Assembly: GCA_031082225.1 (NCBI GenBank) | Contig: JAVHLG010000004.1 | Coordinates: 42,694 to 106,693 of the forward strand | From: Desulfovibrionaceae bacterium | Lineage (GTDB): Bacteria > Desulfobacterota > Desulfovibrionia > Desulfovibrionales > Desulfovibrionaceae | Reading direction: 5' to 3' | Length of the DNA: 64,000 nucleotides | Part shown: piece by piece, positions 17,233-25,894 of the stretch | Position numbering within the stretch: the first letter of the stretch is position 1 | How the letters are laid out: each line of letters opens with the position of its first letter | Made by a program: the position numbers and the translations under genes | The notes under the pieces: model-generated | Seen by the model: only the letters and a program-made list of their open reading frames with translations | Databases searched by the model: none | What the model was told of the DNA's origin: nothing

Positions 17233-17508
17233 CTACCAGGCGGGACGTCTGGGCTTGGGGGCGCGGGGCTTGGCCTCGTTGATCTTCAGACTGCGACCTT
17301 CGTAATCCTTGCCGTTTAAGGCCTCGATGGCCGCATCGGCCTCGGCGTCGTCATCCATTTCCACAAATCCGAAGCCGCGCGGTTTGCCCGTCTCCCGGTC
17401 GGAGATGAGCTTGACCGAGGACACGGCGCCGTACTGGGCGAAAAGATCGCGAACGTTGTCTTCAGAGGCCCGGAAGGGCAGATTGCCGACATAAATGTTC
17501 TTGGACAT
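17233..17508 (-). CDS. RRM-type RNA-binding protein
   Basis: The 91-residue protein is a single RNA recognition motif, like the cold-inducible glycine-rich RNA-binding proteins of cyanobacteria and other bacteria. RNP2 is NIYVGNLPF at the N-terminus and RNP1 is KPRGFGFVEM; the tail is basic and Pro-rich (EAKPRAPKPRRPAW). It should bind single-stranded RNA in the cytoplasm. I use the Met at 17508 because GGGAG precedes it. A long gene-free stretch lies upstream, so a long regulated 5' leader, as is common for such genes, is possible. Confidence 0.95.
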   Translation of the reverse strand: MSKNIYVGNLPFRASEDNVRDLFAQYGAVSSVKLISDRETGKPRGFGFVEMDDDAEADAAIEALNGKDYEGRSLKINEAKPRAPKPRRPAW

Positions 17509-18196
17509 GAGTGAAAGACTCCCTTTTCTCAAGGCATTGGCTCAGGGTCCACGGGCGAACGCCGCCGCAGATTCGCGACAAAACGGGCGTACCGCGTCCA
17601 GGCGGCTTGTCGGGCGTCGGGATTCCGTTCATGCGGCGGAGGATGCTCGCGGCGGGCGGCTTCACTGCCGTGGACGTCTGAAGGATCGGATCGCGCGCAC
17701 TATCTGCCGCCATTCCGCGACCACCGGGAAGACGACAGGATATTGGGCGAACACTTCCCCCCTAGCGCAAACGATGTGAACGGGCAAGGGGTTTGTGTTG
17801 CCGCACGGCCGATGGTGCGATTTTTTTTCATCGTCCCGGGCGTTTCCGAAAACAACAGGGCGTCCGTGAAGCGGCAAGACCGTCAGCCCACCATGCCCCG
17901 GGAGGCCATTTGCCTCTTGCACGCCACATGGGGGCGGGACATGGCGTTCATGCTCCCTGCATCCGGCCCTGGACACGGAAGATGATGCGCCAGCCAGGGG
18001 GCGGGGTACGGTGTTGTAGAGTGGAGCGCGTGGTGGTCCGGAAAAAGGCGCATGACCGATGGCCTCCATGGGGAGGGGATTTTCAGGCAACGAAGCACAG
18101 TGTCTTGTCTTTCAGGCGAAAATGGCGAATTCTCAGCCTGTGGCGGACGAAACGACAGCGGCTCGGGGGAACGCCCGGCATGGGGGAGGTGGCGCG
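17509..18196. other. Gene-free 688 bases between divergent RRM and glycosyltransferase genes
   Basis: No credible gene is seen. The minus-strand ORF 17662-18090 and the + strand ORFs are Pro/Arg/His-rich without family resemblance. The stretch holds two divergent control regions: the leader of the RRM gene on the left and that of the glycosyltransferase on the right. An unusual T8 run (17821-17828) is the only simple feature I note. Confidence 0.5.
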
Positions 18197-19198
18197 GTGG
18201 ACACGGCACGCATTGTCTGGGTCGGGCGGCATCCCCTGGATGCGGGCATGCGGGCCGTTCATCCCGGGGTGGTCGTCGTGCCCCTGGAACCGCTCCAGGT
18301 GCTGTCCTTCTCCGACGTGACCCGGCTTGCGGGGGGCGTTCCGGATGTGGTGGTCTATTCGGACAAGTCCGGCCCGCCGCCGCTTTCGGGCCTCGAACGC
18401 TATCCCTGCCTGACGGTGTTCTACTGCGTGGACAGCCACATCCACGACTGGTATCCGGACTATGCCCGGGCCTTTGACCTGTGCGCCGTAAGTCTCAAGG
18501 ACCATCTGCCCCGGTTCGCCTCCCGCCTGGGATCGGAGCGGGTCATGTGGCTGCCCCCCTTTCCCCGTCTGGAGGACCGGCCGCTTCCGGCCGCAAGGAT
18601 CCACGACGTGATCTTCGTGGGCAAGGTGGACCCGGTCCTGACCCCGGGCAGGCACGCCTTTCTGGCCGAACTGCGGTCCCTCCTGCCCGGGCTGCATGTG
18701 ACCGGGGGGAACTACCGCGAACTGTTCCCCACGGCCAGGCTCGCGCTCAATGTGGCCGAGGGCGGCGACCTCAATTTCCGGGTCTTCGAGGCCCTGGCCT
18801 GCGGGGCCTGCCTTTTGACCCCCGAGGTGGGGCACGGCCAGGCGGGGCTTTTCACCCCGGGCGAACACCTGTTCACCTATCCGGCCATGGATGTCCGGGC
18901 CGTGGTCTCCCTGACGGCGGAGCTTTTGGCCGACGCGCCACGCCGGGAGCGGGTCGCCGCCGCAGGCGAGGCCCTGGTGCGTTCCCGCCATCGTCCCGAG
19001 CACCGGGCCAGGGCCCTTGTGGACTTCATCCAGGGCCACGCCCCCTTTGAGCGGCTCATCGCCAGGCGGCTGGCCACGGCCGCGTCCCTGTTCTCCCAGG
19101 TGCTTCGTCCCCTGTATCTGCACTGGGCCGAGGCCCTGCGTCCTGCGCCCGAGGCCGCCGTCTATCTGGAGATGGGCCGGGGAGGCGGGAGGGCGTAG
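18197..19198 (+). CDS. CgeB-like glycosyltransferase
   Basis: The 333-residue protein resembles the CgeB/GT-B family of glycosyltransferases. The N-terminal half is a Rossmann-like domain (VVYSDKSGPPPLSGLERYPC, VFYCVDSHIHDWYPDYARAFD). The C-terminal half carries the sugar-nucleotide-side motif NFRVFEALACGACLLTPEVGHGQAGLFTPGEHLFTY, typical of GT4-type enzymes. It probably modifies a surface glycan or flagellin, with the acceptor unknown. I chose the GTG at 18197, because GGGGGAGG lies seven bases before it and the extra 46 codons of the track ORF look non-coding. It stands alone on the + strand. Confidence 0.8.
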   Translation: MDTARIVWVGRHPLDAGMRAVHPGVVVVPLEPLQVLSFSDVTRLAGGVPDVVVYSDKSGPPPLSGLERYPCLTVFYCVDSHIHDWYPDYARAFDLCAVSLKDHLPRFASRLGSERVMWLPPFPRLEDRPLPAARIHDVIFVGKVDPVLTPGRHAFLAELRSLLPGLHVTGGNYRELFPTARLALNVAEGGDLNFRVFEALACGACLLTPEVGHGQAGLFTPGEHLFTYPAMDVRAVVSLTAELLADAPRRERVAAAGEALVRSRHRPEHRARALVDFIQGHAPFERLIARRLATAASLFSQVLRPLYLHWAEALRPAPEAAVYLEMGRGGGRA

Positions 19199-19293
19199 GG
19201 CGCGCTTCGCGTCCGCGTATGGAAGAAGTCACTGAAATGCCTGACTGCGGGGGGGGGCGGGGCCACGGCCCCGGATGGCGGTCAAAAGGCGTG

Positions 19294-19689
19294 TCAGAGA
19301 CGAAAGAGCCCGGTCTGGAGCCAGCGCTCCACGCCTTGAAGATCCAGCTCTTTGAGGGCCATGGCCACCATGCGCCCAACCACGTCGTCCAGATCAATCG
19401 ACAGGCGAAATCCATTGCGATGGAATGTCTCTGTGCAGGTCCAGAAGGCGGTACGCTTGTTGCCGTCAAAAAAGAAGTGGCCCTGGGCCAGACGCAGGCA
19501 CAGGAAGGCGGCCTTGGCCGTGACCGTGGGAAGTTCGGGGCTGCCCGGAACAACGTCGTGCACCCGGGCCAGGGCATGTTCCAGGGAGCCGGGCTGCATC
19601 AGCGCGTGCCGCCCGCCGAAGCGCGTGGTCAGTCTGCGGTTGGCGTCAACGATCTCGGCCAGCGTCACACATTCGAAAGGCGTGTCCAT
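19294..19689 (-). CDS. Doc-type Fic-domain toxin candidate
   Basis: The 131-residue protein is a compact Fic/Doc domain. The signature HFFFDGNKRTAF matches the HxFx(D/N)GNKR motif that binds the nucleotide and catalyses the transfer. The flanking segments (EIVDANRRLTTRFGGRHALMQPGSLEHALARV) are typical of Doc-like 'death on curing' proteins. Characterised Doc phosphorylates EF-Tu and stops translation. Its ATG lies inside the last 25 bases of the upstream gene, with GGAG just before it. No Phd-like antitoxin is present; the partner is an unrecognised TPR-like protein. Confidence 0.88.
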   Translation of the reverse strand: MDTPFECVTLAEIVDANRRLTTRFGGRHALMQPGSLEHALARVHDVVPGSPELPTVTAKAAFLCLRLAQGHFFFDGNKRTAFWTCTETFHRNGFRLSIDLDDVVGRMVAMALKELDLQGVERWLQTGLFRL

Positions 19690-20216
19690 AGCTCCGCGTT
19701 CCGGGACATGTCGTCTTCGAGCCGGTCCATGACCCCGTCACGGATGCGTCCGGAAGGCGGTTCGCCGGTGTCCAGTTCGTGCTGGCGGCCGGTCAGTTCA
19801 TGCCACTCGGCGCACAGCGCCCGAAAAAGCGAGGCCAGTCCCAGGGCCTGCGCTGAGATGATCATGAGACCCAGTGCGGAAGGGGCGTGGGAGGCCTCGA
19901 AGGCCCGTTTCGCCATGGCCAGGGCGCTGGAGAAGTTGCCCGTCCAGGCCAGGGTGTTGGCGTAATTGTACAGGGCGTCACTGCTGCCGTCCGTGAGTTC
20001 CAGGACGGCCAGATGCCGGGCGTGCATGGTCTTTTCGTCGCCCAGAAGTCCGGCCACTGTCCCGAGAAGCGTCAACGACCCGATCCTGTCTGCGTCCATA
20101 AGACCCTCTGCCTGTCGCCGGATTCGCATGAGCGCGACCTCGTCGCGCCTATCGGCGATGAGGAGGGCGTTTATGGCGCGGATAAGATCGTTATACTTCG
20201 TGGCTGGAACGGGCAT
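19665..20216 (-). CDS. TPR-like protein overlapping the Doc gene; candidate antitoxin
   Basis: The 183-residue product (from the Met at 20216, MPVPATKYNDLIRAIN; the track start at 20261 is also possible) is all-helical and unrecognised. The middle reads as two or three TPR-like hairpins: DADRIGSLTLLGTVAGLLGDEKTMHARHLAVLEL and ALYNYANTLAWTGNFSSALAMAKRAFEAS. The C-terminus is acidic and charged (DGVMDRLEDDMSRNAELWTRL). It ends 24 bases into the doc frame, so the two are translated together, with this gene first, as is usual for antitoxin-toxin order. It lacks a Phd/YefM DNA-binding domain, so an antitoxin role is inferred from position only. Confidence 0.65.
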   Translation of the reverse strand: MPVPATKYNDLIRAINALLIADRRDEVALMRIRRQAEGLMDADRIGSLTLLGTVAGLLGDEKTMHARHLAVLELTDGSSDALYNYANTLAWTGNFSSALAMAKRAFEASHAPSALGLMIISAQALGLASLFRALCAEWHELTGRQHELDTGEPPSGRIRDGVMDRLEDDMSRNAELWTRLSNV

Positions 20217-20492
20217 GCCGAATCCTGTGTGGGGAAGTGTGTGTGACGGCGCGCCAATCACGGCTGGTTATACAAAAACTGTAGTCGCTGGCGGACATTC
20301 CGTCAATGCGGGCCATGCCCATGCCGGTCGGCATGTCGTCCTGCGCAGCACGTCCAATCCAGGAGTCCGGGGCAACCCCGGATGCGGGCGTCGCCCCCCA
20401 GGCAGGACACGGTGGGAATGCGGCATCCGTCCGGGCCTCTTCGTCTGGATGATGACCGAAGCGTGCCTTAACCTCCGCCGGTCTTTGCGACG

Positions 20493-22373
20493 TCAGGCGA
20501 TCCCGAGCTTTTTTAAGCGAATCTCGATGCAGGACAGGGCGGCCGGGGTGATGCCCGAGATGCGTCCGGCTTGGCCCAGGGTCAGGGGCGCGATGCGGGA
20601 GAGCTTCTCCACGGCCTCCCGGGAGAGCCCGGGGATGGCCGCATAATCCAGGTCGGCGGGGATGGGCGTGGCCTCCCGGCGTCCGGCCCGGGACACCAGC
20701 TCCTCCTGGCGTCTGAGATAGCCCTCGTACTTGATGCCCGTCTCCACCTCCACGGCCACGTCCGCCGCCACGTTGGCCATGCCCGGAACAAGCGGCAGCA
20801 GGTCGGCGATCTCGATCTCCGGGCGGCGCGCCAGTTCTGCCAAAAGGGCCGATTTCTGGTCCGTGTCGCCGAGCTTGGCCCGGACCGCCTCGGGCAGGGC
20901 CTCGATGCGCGTCCGGATGCCGGAGAGGGCCTGGGTCAGGTCGTTTATGGCCCGCATCTTGCCCTCAAAGGCCTGGTACTGGGCGTCGCAAACCAGCCCC
21001 AGCTCCCGGCCAAGCGGGGTGAGGCGGGCGTCGGCGTTGCCCTCGCGCAAAAGCAGGCGGTGTTCGGCCCGGGAGGTGAACATACGGTAGGGTTCGGTGG
21101 TGCCCTTGGTCACCAGGTCGTCCACCAGCACGGCCATGTAGGCCGCCTCCCGGCCGGGCAAAAACGGCGCGCGGCCTGACTGGGCGCAAAAGACGTTGAT
21201 GGCCGCCCACAGCCCCTGGGCCGCCGCCTCCTCGTAACCCGAGGTGCCGTTGATCTGTCCGGCCAGATACAGGCCGGGCACGGCCTTGGCCTCCAGGGTG
21301 GGGGCAAGCTGGGTGGGAAAGGCGAAATCGTATTCGATGGCGTAGCCCGGGCGCACGATCTGGGCCTTTTCCAGGCCCGGGATGGCCGCCAGCATCTTTT
21401 TCTGCACGTCCAGGGGCAGGCTGGTAGGGATGCCGTTGGGATAGACCTCGGGACTTTCCAAACCCTCGGGTTCGATGAAAACCTGATGGCGCGTCTTCTC
21501 CGGAAATCTGGCCACCTTGTCCTCGATGGACGGGCAGTAGCGGGCACCTGTGCCCTGGATGACCCCGGTAAAAAGGGGCGAGCGGGAAAAGCCTTCGCGT
21601 ATGGCCTCGTGGGCCGCTGCGTTGGTGTAGGTCAGGTGGCAGGGAACCTGGGGCAGGACCGGCCCGGGACCGTGGAAGCTGAATCCCGGGGGCGGATCGT
21701 CGCCGGGCTGGGGCGTGGTCTTGTCATAGTCCACGCTGGCGGCCAGAAGCCGTGGCGTGGTACCGGTCTTGAGCCTGCCAAGGGACAGCCCGAGCGACGC
21801 CAGACTGGCCGAAAGCCCTGTGGACGGCGGATCGCCCAGGCGGCCGCCGGGAAAGTTGTCCAGGCCGACATGGATCAGGCCGCGCAAGAACGTGCCCGTG
21901 GTCAGGCACACGGCCCGGGCCGCGAAGGCTTGGCCCATACGCGTGCGCACCCCGGAAACCCGGCCGTTTCCGGTCAGGATGTCCTGGGCCGTGTCCTGGA
22001 CGACCCACAGGTTTTTTTGGGCGAAGATGTCGCGCCGGACCACGCGCAGGTAGGCGTCGCGGTCGATCTGGGCCCGGGTGGCCCGCACGGCCGGGCCTTT
22101 GCGGGTGTTGAGCGTCCGGAACTGGATGCCGGAGGCGTCGGCCCAAAGGCCCATCATGCCGCCCAGGGCGTCGATCTCGCGCACCATGTGGCCCTTGGCC
22201 AGGCCGCCGATGGCCGGGTTGCAGGACAGATGCCCGATGCGGTCCACGTTTATGGTCAAAAGAAGCGTCAAAAGGCCCAGGCGGGAGGCGGCCATGGCCG
22301 CCTCGCACCCGGCGTGCCCCGCGCCGACCACCACCAGGTCGAAGCGCTCGGGAAAGGGGGTTTTTTTGGTCAT
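20493..22373 (-). CDS. mnmG: tRNA uridine-5-carboxymethylaminomethyl modification enzyme MnmG
   Basis: The 626-residue FAD enzyme has the full MnmG (GidA) sequence. It begins [28 protein letters not shown] (FAD/Rossmann), has [21 protein letters not shown], the insertion domain, and a helical C-terminal RNA-binding region ([31 protein letters not shown]...). With MnmE it adds the cmnm5 group to U34 of certain tRNAs. MnmE is not in this window. It overlaps the start of the M20 peptidase stop by four bases (ATGA), so the two are translationally coupled. Confidence 0.97.
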   Translation of the reverse strand: MTKKTPFPERFDLVVVGAGHAGCEAAMAASRLGLLTLLLTINVDRIGHLSCNPAIGGLAKGHMVREIDALGGMMGLWADASGIQFRTLNTRKGPAVRATRAQIDRDAYLRVVRRDIFAQKNLWVVQDTAQDILTGNGRVSGVRTRMGQAFAARAVCLTTGTFLRGLIHVGLDNFPGGRLGDPPSTGLSASLASLGLSLGRLKTGTTPRLLAASVDYDKTTPQPGDDPPPGFSFHGPGPVLPQVPCHLTYTNAAAHEAIREGFSRSPLFTGVIQGTGARYCPSIEDKVARFPEKTRHQVFIEPEGLESPEVYPNGIPTSLPLDVQKKMLAAIPGLEKAQIVRPGYAIEYDFAFPTQLAPTLEAKAVPGLYLAGQINGTSGYEEAAAQGLWAAINVFCAQSGRAPFLPGREAAYMAVLVDDLVTKGTTEPYRMFTSRAEHRLLLREGNADARLTPLGRELGLVCDAQYQAFEGKMRAINDLTQALSGIRTRIEALPEAVRAKLGDTDQKSALLAELARRPEIEIADLLPLVPGMANVAADVAVEVETGIKYEGYLRRQEELVSRAGRREATPIPADLDYAAIPGLSREAVEKLSRIAPLTLGQAGRISGITPAALSCIEIRLKKLGIA

Positions 22374-23596
22374 GCGTCGAGGAGCACCCGGGCCATGACC
22401 TTGGCGTCGGCGATGGTCATGCGGATGCTCGAGCGTTCGTTGGGCTGATGGGCGTTGTGCATGAGGCAGGACCAGACCACGGCGTGATGCCCCCGGCGGC
22501 GCAGGAAGGCGGCCACGGTGCCGCCGCCGATGCCCATGGGTTTGGGATCGTTGTGCAAAACGGCCCGGATGGCGGCCATGACCCGGGTCACGATCTCGCT
22601 GTCCACGGGCGTCGCCGGGGCGGCCTGCTCTTTTTGCACGATGTCGATTTGGACCTCCACGCCCCGGGCGTCGGCCACGGCGGCGCAGATGTCGCGCACG
22701 GCGGCCAGCACGTCGTCCAGGTCGTAGACGGGCAGCACCCGGCTATCCAGGTAGAACACGTCGCGACCGGGGATGGTGTTGATGTTTTCCACGTTGGCCT
22801 CTTTTTTGGTGGGCGAAAACGTGGAGTGGGGCGGTGAAAAAAGCGCGTCCCGGGCCGGGAAGGTCTCGTGCAGGGTCAAAAGGCGCAATACCAGGTCCGA
22901 GGCGGCCACCAGGGTGTTTTTCCCTTCGTCCGGGGTGGAGGCGTGGCACTGCCTGCCGAAAAGGGAGATTTTGAGCCACAGCATGCTTTTTTCGGCCACC
23001 TCCACCATTTCTCCGTCGGGGCGGCCGAAGTCCGGGATCAGGAAGAGGTCGTCTTTGGAAAAAAGCTCCGGGTGGTTGGCCGCAACGTAGTCCAGGCCGT
23101 GCCTGCTGCCGGTCTCCTCGTCGGAAACGAACAACATGCCGTAATTGATCGGCGGGGTGACGCCCTTTTCCAAAAGGGCCTTGGCCAGGATCACCGAGGC
23201 GGCCATGGCCTGCTGGTTGTCCTCCACGCCCCGGCCCCGGATCATGTCGCCGTCCACCACCAGTTCGTAGGGATCGCTGTCCCACAGGGACAGATCCCCG
23301 GGCGGCACCACATCGATATGGGAGATGGTCCAGAAGGTGCGCGACGCGTCCGCGCCGGGGATGACCACGGCCAGGTTGGGGCGGTGGCCGCAGGACACGC
23401 GGTCGTCCGGGGCGCTGAGTTCCCGGGCCTCGGGCAGGCCCAGGCTTTTGAGGTACTGGATCAGGTCGTCGGCCTTGCGGCGTTCGCCGTCGCCGCCGTT
23501 TAAGGGCCCCAGGGCCGGGATGGCGGTCATGCGGCGTTGCAGGGCGATGATTTCGTCGCGTTGGTCTTCCAGAAAGTCAAGCACGGTGTCCAGCAT
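22370..23596 (-). CDS. M20 family metallopeptidase
   Basis: The 408-residue protein has the M20 dizinc layout. The first metal motif is [11 protein letters not shown], the bridging region [10 protein letters not shown], and the catalytic Glu pair lies in [10 protein letters not shown]. The dimerisation domain is in the middle (about 180-290), and a late His ligand lies in [17 protein letters not shown]. It should hydrolyse a peptide or acyl-amino acid in the cytoplasm, substrate unknown. I use the Met at 23596, with GAGG six bases upstream. The gene overlaps mnmG by four bases and is transcribed before it. Confidence 0.9.
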   Translation of the reverse strand: MLDTVLDFLEDQRDEIIALQRRMTAIPALGPLNGGDGERRKADDLIQYLKSLGLPEARELSAPDDRVSCGHRPNLAVVIPGADASRTFWTISHIDVVPPGDLSLWDSDPYELVVDGDMIRGRGVEDNQQAMAASVILAKALLEKGVTPPINYGMLFVSDEETGSRHGLDYVAANHPELFSKDDLFLIPDFGRPDGEMVEVAEKSMLWLKISLFGRQCHASTPDEGKNTLVAASDLVLRLLTLHETFPARDALFSPPHSTFSPTKKEANVENINTIPGRDVFYLDSRVLPVYDLDDVLAAVRDICAAVADARGVEVQIDIVQKEQAAPATPVDSEIVTRVMAAIRAVLHNDPKPMGIGGGTVAAFLRRRGHHAVVWSCLMHNAHQPNERSSIRMTIADAKVMARVLLDA

Positions 23597-23781
23597 GCAA
23601 ACCTCGGGGATGGCGTTGGCCGGTGGGGCGCGGCCCCGTGCCCGGCGAGGGGATGCTCCAGGATAGCCGGTTGGCGCGTGCAAGGCAATTCCCAGCCAGT
23701 CCGGCTAGTCCGGGGCGACCAGCCCAATCAGCCTGAACCGACCAGCCCAGCCAGTCCGGGCCGGGGTGTCGCGGGGACGCC

Positions 23782-23813
23782 AAAAAACCGGGGGAACCAG
23801 ATGGTTCCCCCGG
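23782..23813 (-). terminator. Rho-independent terminator between PxxKW and M20 genes
   Basis: On the minus strand CCGGGGGAACC pairs perfectly with GGTTCCCCCGG around ATCT, followed by TTTTTT. It would end transcripts reading in from the PxxKW protein gene or mtaD. Confidence 0.9.
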
Positions 23814-23881
23814 CGTGAAATCCTGCTGCCCGTGCGCCGCCCTCGGAAAAAAAGAGGACGCACGGTTCTCCTGGTCGGGGT

Positions 23882-23920
23882 TTCCAAAGGGGCCGTGCCC
23901 CTTTGGCCGCCGGAGGCATC
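23882..23920. repeat. CAAAGGG/GCCGCCGGAGGC intergenic repeat, copy A
   Basis: TTCCAAAGGGGCCGTGCCCCTTTGGCCGCCGGAGGCAT contains a stem CAAAGGGG/CCCCTTTG and a following GCC...GGAGGC half-palindrome. The same unit occurs at 56056-56094 and, diverged, at 59869-59911. It lies in the intergenic region downstream of the PxxKW gene. Confidence 0.7.
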
Positions 23921-23975
23921 CCCCTGAACCGAAGTCCCGAAGCGGGGCTACCGGCCGCGAGCGGCGCGTTTCATC

Positions 23976-24001
23976 CTTAAAAATACGTCGGCATTTTTAA
24001 G
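23976..24001. repeat. AAATACGTC hairpin, copy 2
   Basis: CTTAAAAATACGTCGGCATTTTTAAG folds into an 8-bp A/T stem with a GTC-containing loop. It forms the 3' part of the second tandem unit and may help end transcription of the PxxKW gene. Confidence 0.6.
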
Positions 24002-24051
24002 AAAATCAATCGATTACGCCGTTTTCGACCGAGGGCGGCGCGCTTCCCCAC

Positions 24052-24074
24052 TAAAAATACGTCAGTATTTTTAA
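24052..24074. repeat. AAATACGTC hairpin, copy 3
   Basis: TAAAAATACGTCAGTATTTTTAA folds into a 9-bp stem with loop GTCA. It lies 23 bases after the PxxKW stop on the minus strand and is followed there by the second tandem copy. Confidence 0.6.
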
Positions 24075-24096
24075 TAAAAATCAAACCATTGCGCCA

Positions 24097-24342
24097 TTAC
24101 CGGCCGCGGGCGGCGCGCTTGGACGCCTTCAAGGGGTTGACGTTGACCTTGCCGCCCTTGTCGATCTCAAGCTTCATGTGGGTGGCGAAATTGCACACCT
24201 TCTGGGCCCACTTGCGCTCGGGCAGGGGATAGCTGGCGCAGTACTTGACGCCGTCCACTTCCTTGGTGCGTTCGCAGCCCTGGCACTTCTCGACGATGGG
24301 GTGGCATTCGATGCCGTTGACGGTGATGATCTGGGCGGACAT
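24097..24342 (-). CDS. PxxKW family cysteine-rich protein
   Basis: The 81-residue protein has the PxxKW signature (YPLPERKWAQKVCNFATHM) preceded by paired cysteines (CQGCERT, VKYCASYP), a pattern that suggests metal or Fe-S binding. Members are small, uncharacterised cytoplasmic proteins known mainly from Desulfobacterota. I use the Met at 24342 because GGAGG lies directly upstream. The very basic C-terminus (KASKRAARGR) lies in the first unit of the 75-base tandem repeat. It is about 100 bases downstream of mtaD on the same strand. Confidence 0.85.
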   Translation of the reverse strand: MSAQIITVNGIECHPIVEKCQGCERTKEVDGVKYCASYPLPERKWAQKVCNFATHMKLEIDKGGKVNVNPLKASKRAARGR

Positions 24343-24439
24343 GGGTTTCCTCCATGATAAAATGACGCGCGGGGCGTCCGTTGCTGTCTCTTCGTGTTTG
24401 TGCGGAAAACAGGCCCTTTTATTCATTTGCCTGGTCTTG

Positions 24440-25777
24440 TCAAGGGCGTTTTGCAGCCAGGCTTGCGGCCATGTCCCGGACCTCCCGGAAAAGGGCCGCC
24501 GCGTCCAGGTTCGGAAACCGGCCGTCCCGGTAGACCACGCGGCCCGCCACCATGGTCAGCACCACCTCGGCCCCGGAGGCGGCGTAGACGAGCTGGGAGG
24601 GGGCGTCGAAAAAGGGGACCATGCTCGGCCGGGTGAGCGACAGCACCGCCAGATCGGCGTGATGTCCCGGGACGATGGCCCCGATGTCCGGGAGGCCCAG
24701 ACAGGCCGCCCCCCCGAGGGTGGCCGCGTCCAGGGCGGCCCGGGCCGGGAAGGACGTGGGGTCGCCGCTGGCGAGCTTGTGGCCGAGGCTGGCGAACCCC
24801 ATCTCGGCGAAAAGGTTCAGGGCGTTGTTGCTGGCCGCGCCGTCCGTGCCCAGGGCCACGGCGAGGCCTCGTTGCAGCATGGCCGGGATGGGGGCCGTGC
24901 CCGAGGCGAGTTTGGCGTTGCTTCTGGGGCAGTGGGCCACGTTGGTTCCGGTGGCGGCCAAAAGGTCCAGGTCGGTGTCGTCCACGTGCACGCAGTGGGC
25001 CAACAGGCAGTTTTTCCCCAGAATCCCCAGGGAATGCAGGTGGGGGATGACCCGTTTGCCGGTTTTTTTCAGGCTGTCGGCGTTTTCCGTGACGCCTTCG
25101 GCGGCGTGCAGGGTGAAGACGGCGTCCTGTTCCCGGGCCAGGGCGGCGCAGGCCGCGAGGGTGGCGTCCGAGGCGGCGTAGGGCGAATGGGCCACCACCA
25201 TGGCCGACAGGCGCGGGTGGCTGCGCAGATGATCGAAGAGGGCGCGGGAGATGTCCAGGGCCTCGGCCGGGGTTTTGGCCGACGGGGTGGGGAAGTCGAG
25301 CACGCCCTCGCCGACGACGGCCCGCATCCCGAGGGTGTCGGCGGCCCGGGCGGTCTGGTCCGCGAAAAAGTACAGATCCGCGAAGCAGGTGGTTCCGCAG
25401 GCCAGCATCTCGGCGCAGGCCGCAAGCGCCCCCAGATGCACGGCCTCGGGGGTGAGCAGGCGTTCCACGGGCCAGATGTGGTTGTGCAGCCAGTCGGCGA
25501 TGGGCAGATCGTCGGCCAGGCCTCGAAAGAGCGTCATGGCCGCGTGGGCGTGGGCGTTGACCAGCCCTGGCAGCACAAGGGCCTGGCCCATGGCCAGCGT
25601 TTCGGCCGGGGCATAGGCGGTGGCCAGTTCGGCGCGCGACCCCACGGCGGCGATGCGGCCGCCCGATATGGCCACGGCGCCGTCGCGTATGACCTCCCGA
25701 CGGGCGTTCTGGGTCAGGATGCCGGAGGCGGTGACCAGGGTGTCGCAGGGGATGGCGGGGGAGGCGTCGAGGTTCAT
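24440..25777 (-). CDS. mtaD: 5-methylthioadenosine/S-adenosylhomocysteine deaminase
   Basis: The 445-residue amidohydrolase has the metal motif VNAHAHAAMTLFRGLADDLPIADWLHNHIWPVE, which is characteristic of MtaD/TrzA-type deaminases. Further ligands include LHAAEG, LAHCVHVDD and, later, LGTDGAASNN. MtaD deaminates MTA and SAH (and often adenosine) to the inosine forms in the cytoplasm. It is divergent from apt and mtnP, so the three form a purine/methylthio salvage locus. A related guanine or cytosine deaminase function cannot be excluded from sequence alone. Confidence 0.85.
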   Translation of the reverse strand: MNLDASPAIPCDTLVTASGILTQNARREVIRDGAVAISGGRIAAVGSRAELATAYAPAETLAMGQALVLPGLVNAHAHAAMTLFRGLADDLPIADWLHNHIWPVERLLTPEAVHLGALAACAEMLACGTTCFADLYFFADQTARAADTLGMRAVVGEGVLDFPTPSAKTPAEALDISRALFDHLRSHPRLSAMVVAHSPYAASDATLAACAALAREQDAVFTLHAAEGVTENADSLKKTGKRVIPHLHSLGILGKNCLLAHCVHVDDTDLDLLAATGTNVAHCPRSNAKLASGTAPIPAMLQRGLAVALGTDGAASNNALNLFAEMGFASLGHKLASGDPTSFPARAALDAATLGGAACLGLPDIGAIVPGHHADLAVLSLTRPSMVPFFDAPSQLVYAASGAEVVLTMVAGRVVYRDGRFPNLDAAALFREVRDMAASLAAKRP

Positions 25778-25824
25778 GCCATCCGTCTACGCCCCTGGCC
25801 GCCGGAGGGCAATCGGCCGTATTC

Positions 25825-25853
25825 TTGACGGGTTGCGGCAAACCCGGTAGGAG
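25825..25853 (+). promoter_or_regulatory. Possible apt promoter
   Basis: TTGACG is followed after 17 bases by TAGGAG, 42 bases before the apt ATG. The -35 is good and the -10 is weak. It lies in the 117-base divergent gap with mtaD. Confidence 0.4.
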
Positions 25854-25894
25854 CGCAAAGGTTGTGTGGCACGTTCCCCGAACAAGGAGGCAGC

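Larger units (their letters stand above)
23949..24122 (-). repeat. 75-base tandem repeat (about 2.4 copies) over the 3' end of the PxxKW gene
   Basis: The last codons of the PxxKW gene (AAGCGCGCCGCC...) recur 75 and 150 bases downstream, each followed by AT-rich sequence and a TAAAAATAC...GTATTTTTA-type hairpin. The copy nearest the gene contains the real stop. The others differ at several bases, so the duplication is not recent. Confidence 0.8.

Noticed and set aside
17662-18090. 142-codon minus-strand ORF upstream of the RRM gene
   Set aside because: Pro/His/Arg-rich without any motif or ribosome binding site; treated as non-coding.
24245-25828. 527-codon + strand ORF over mtaD
   Set aside because: Antisense shadow of mtaD; Gly/Val/His-rich, no family, unlike the well-supported deaminase.
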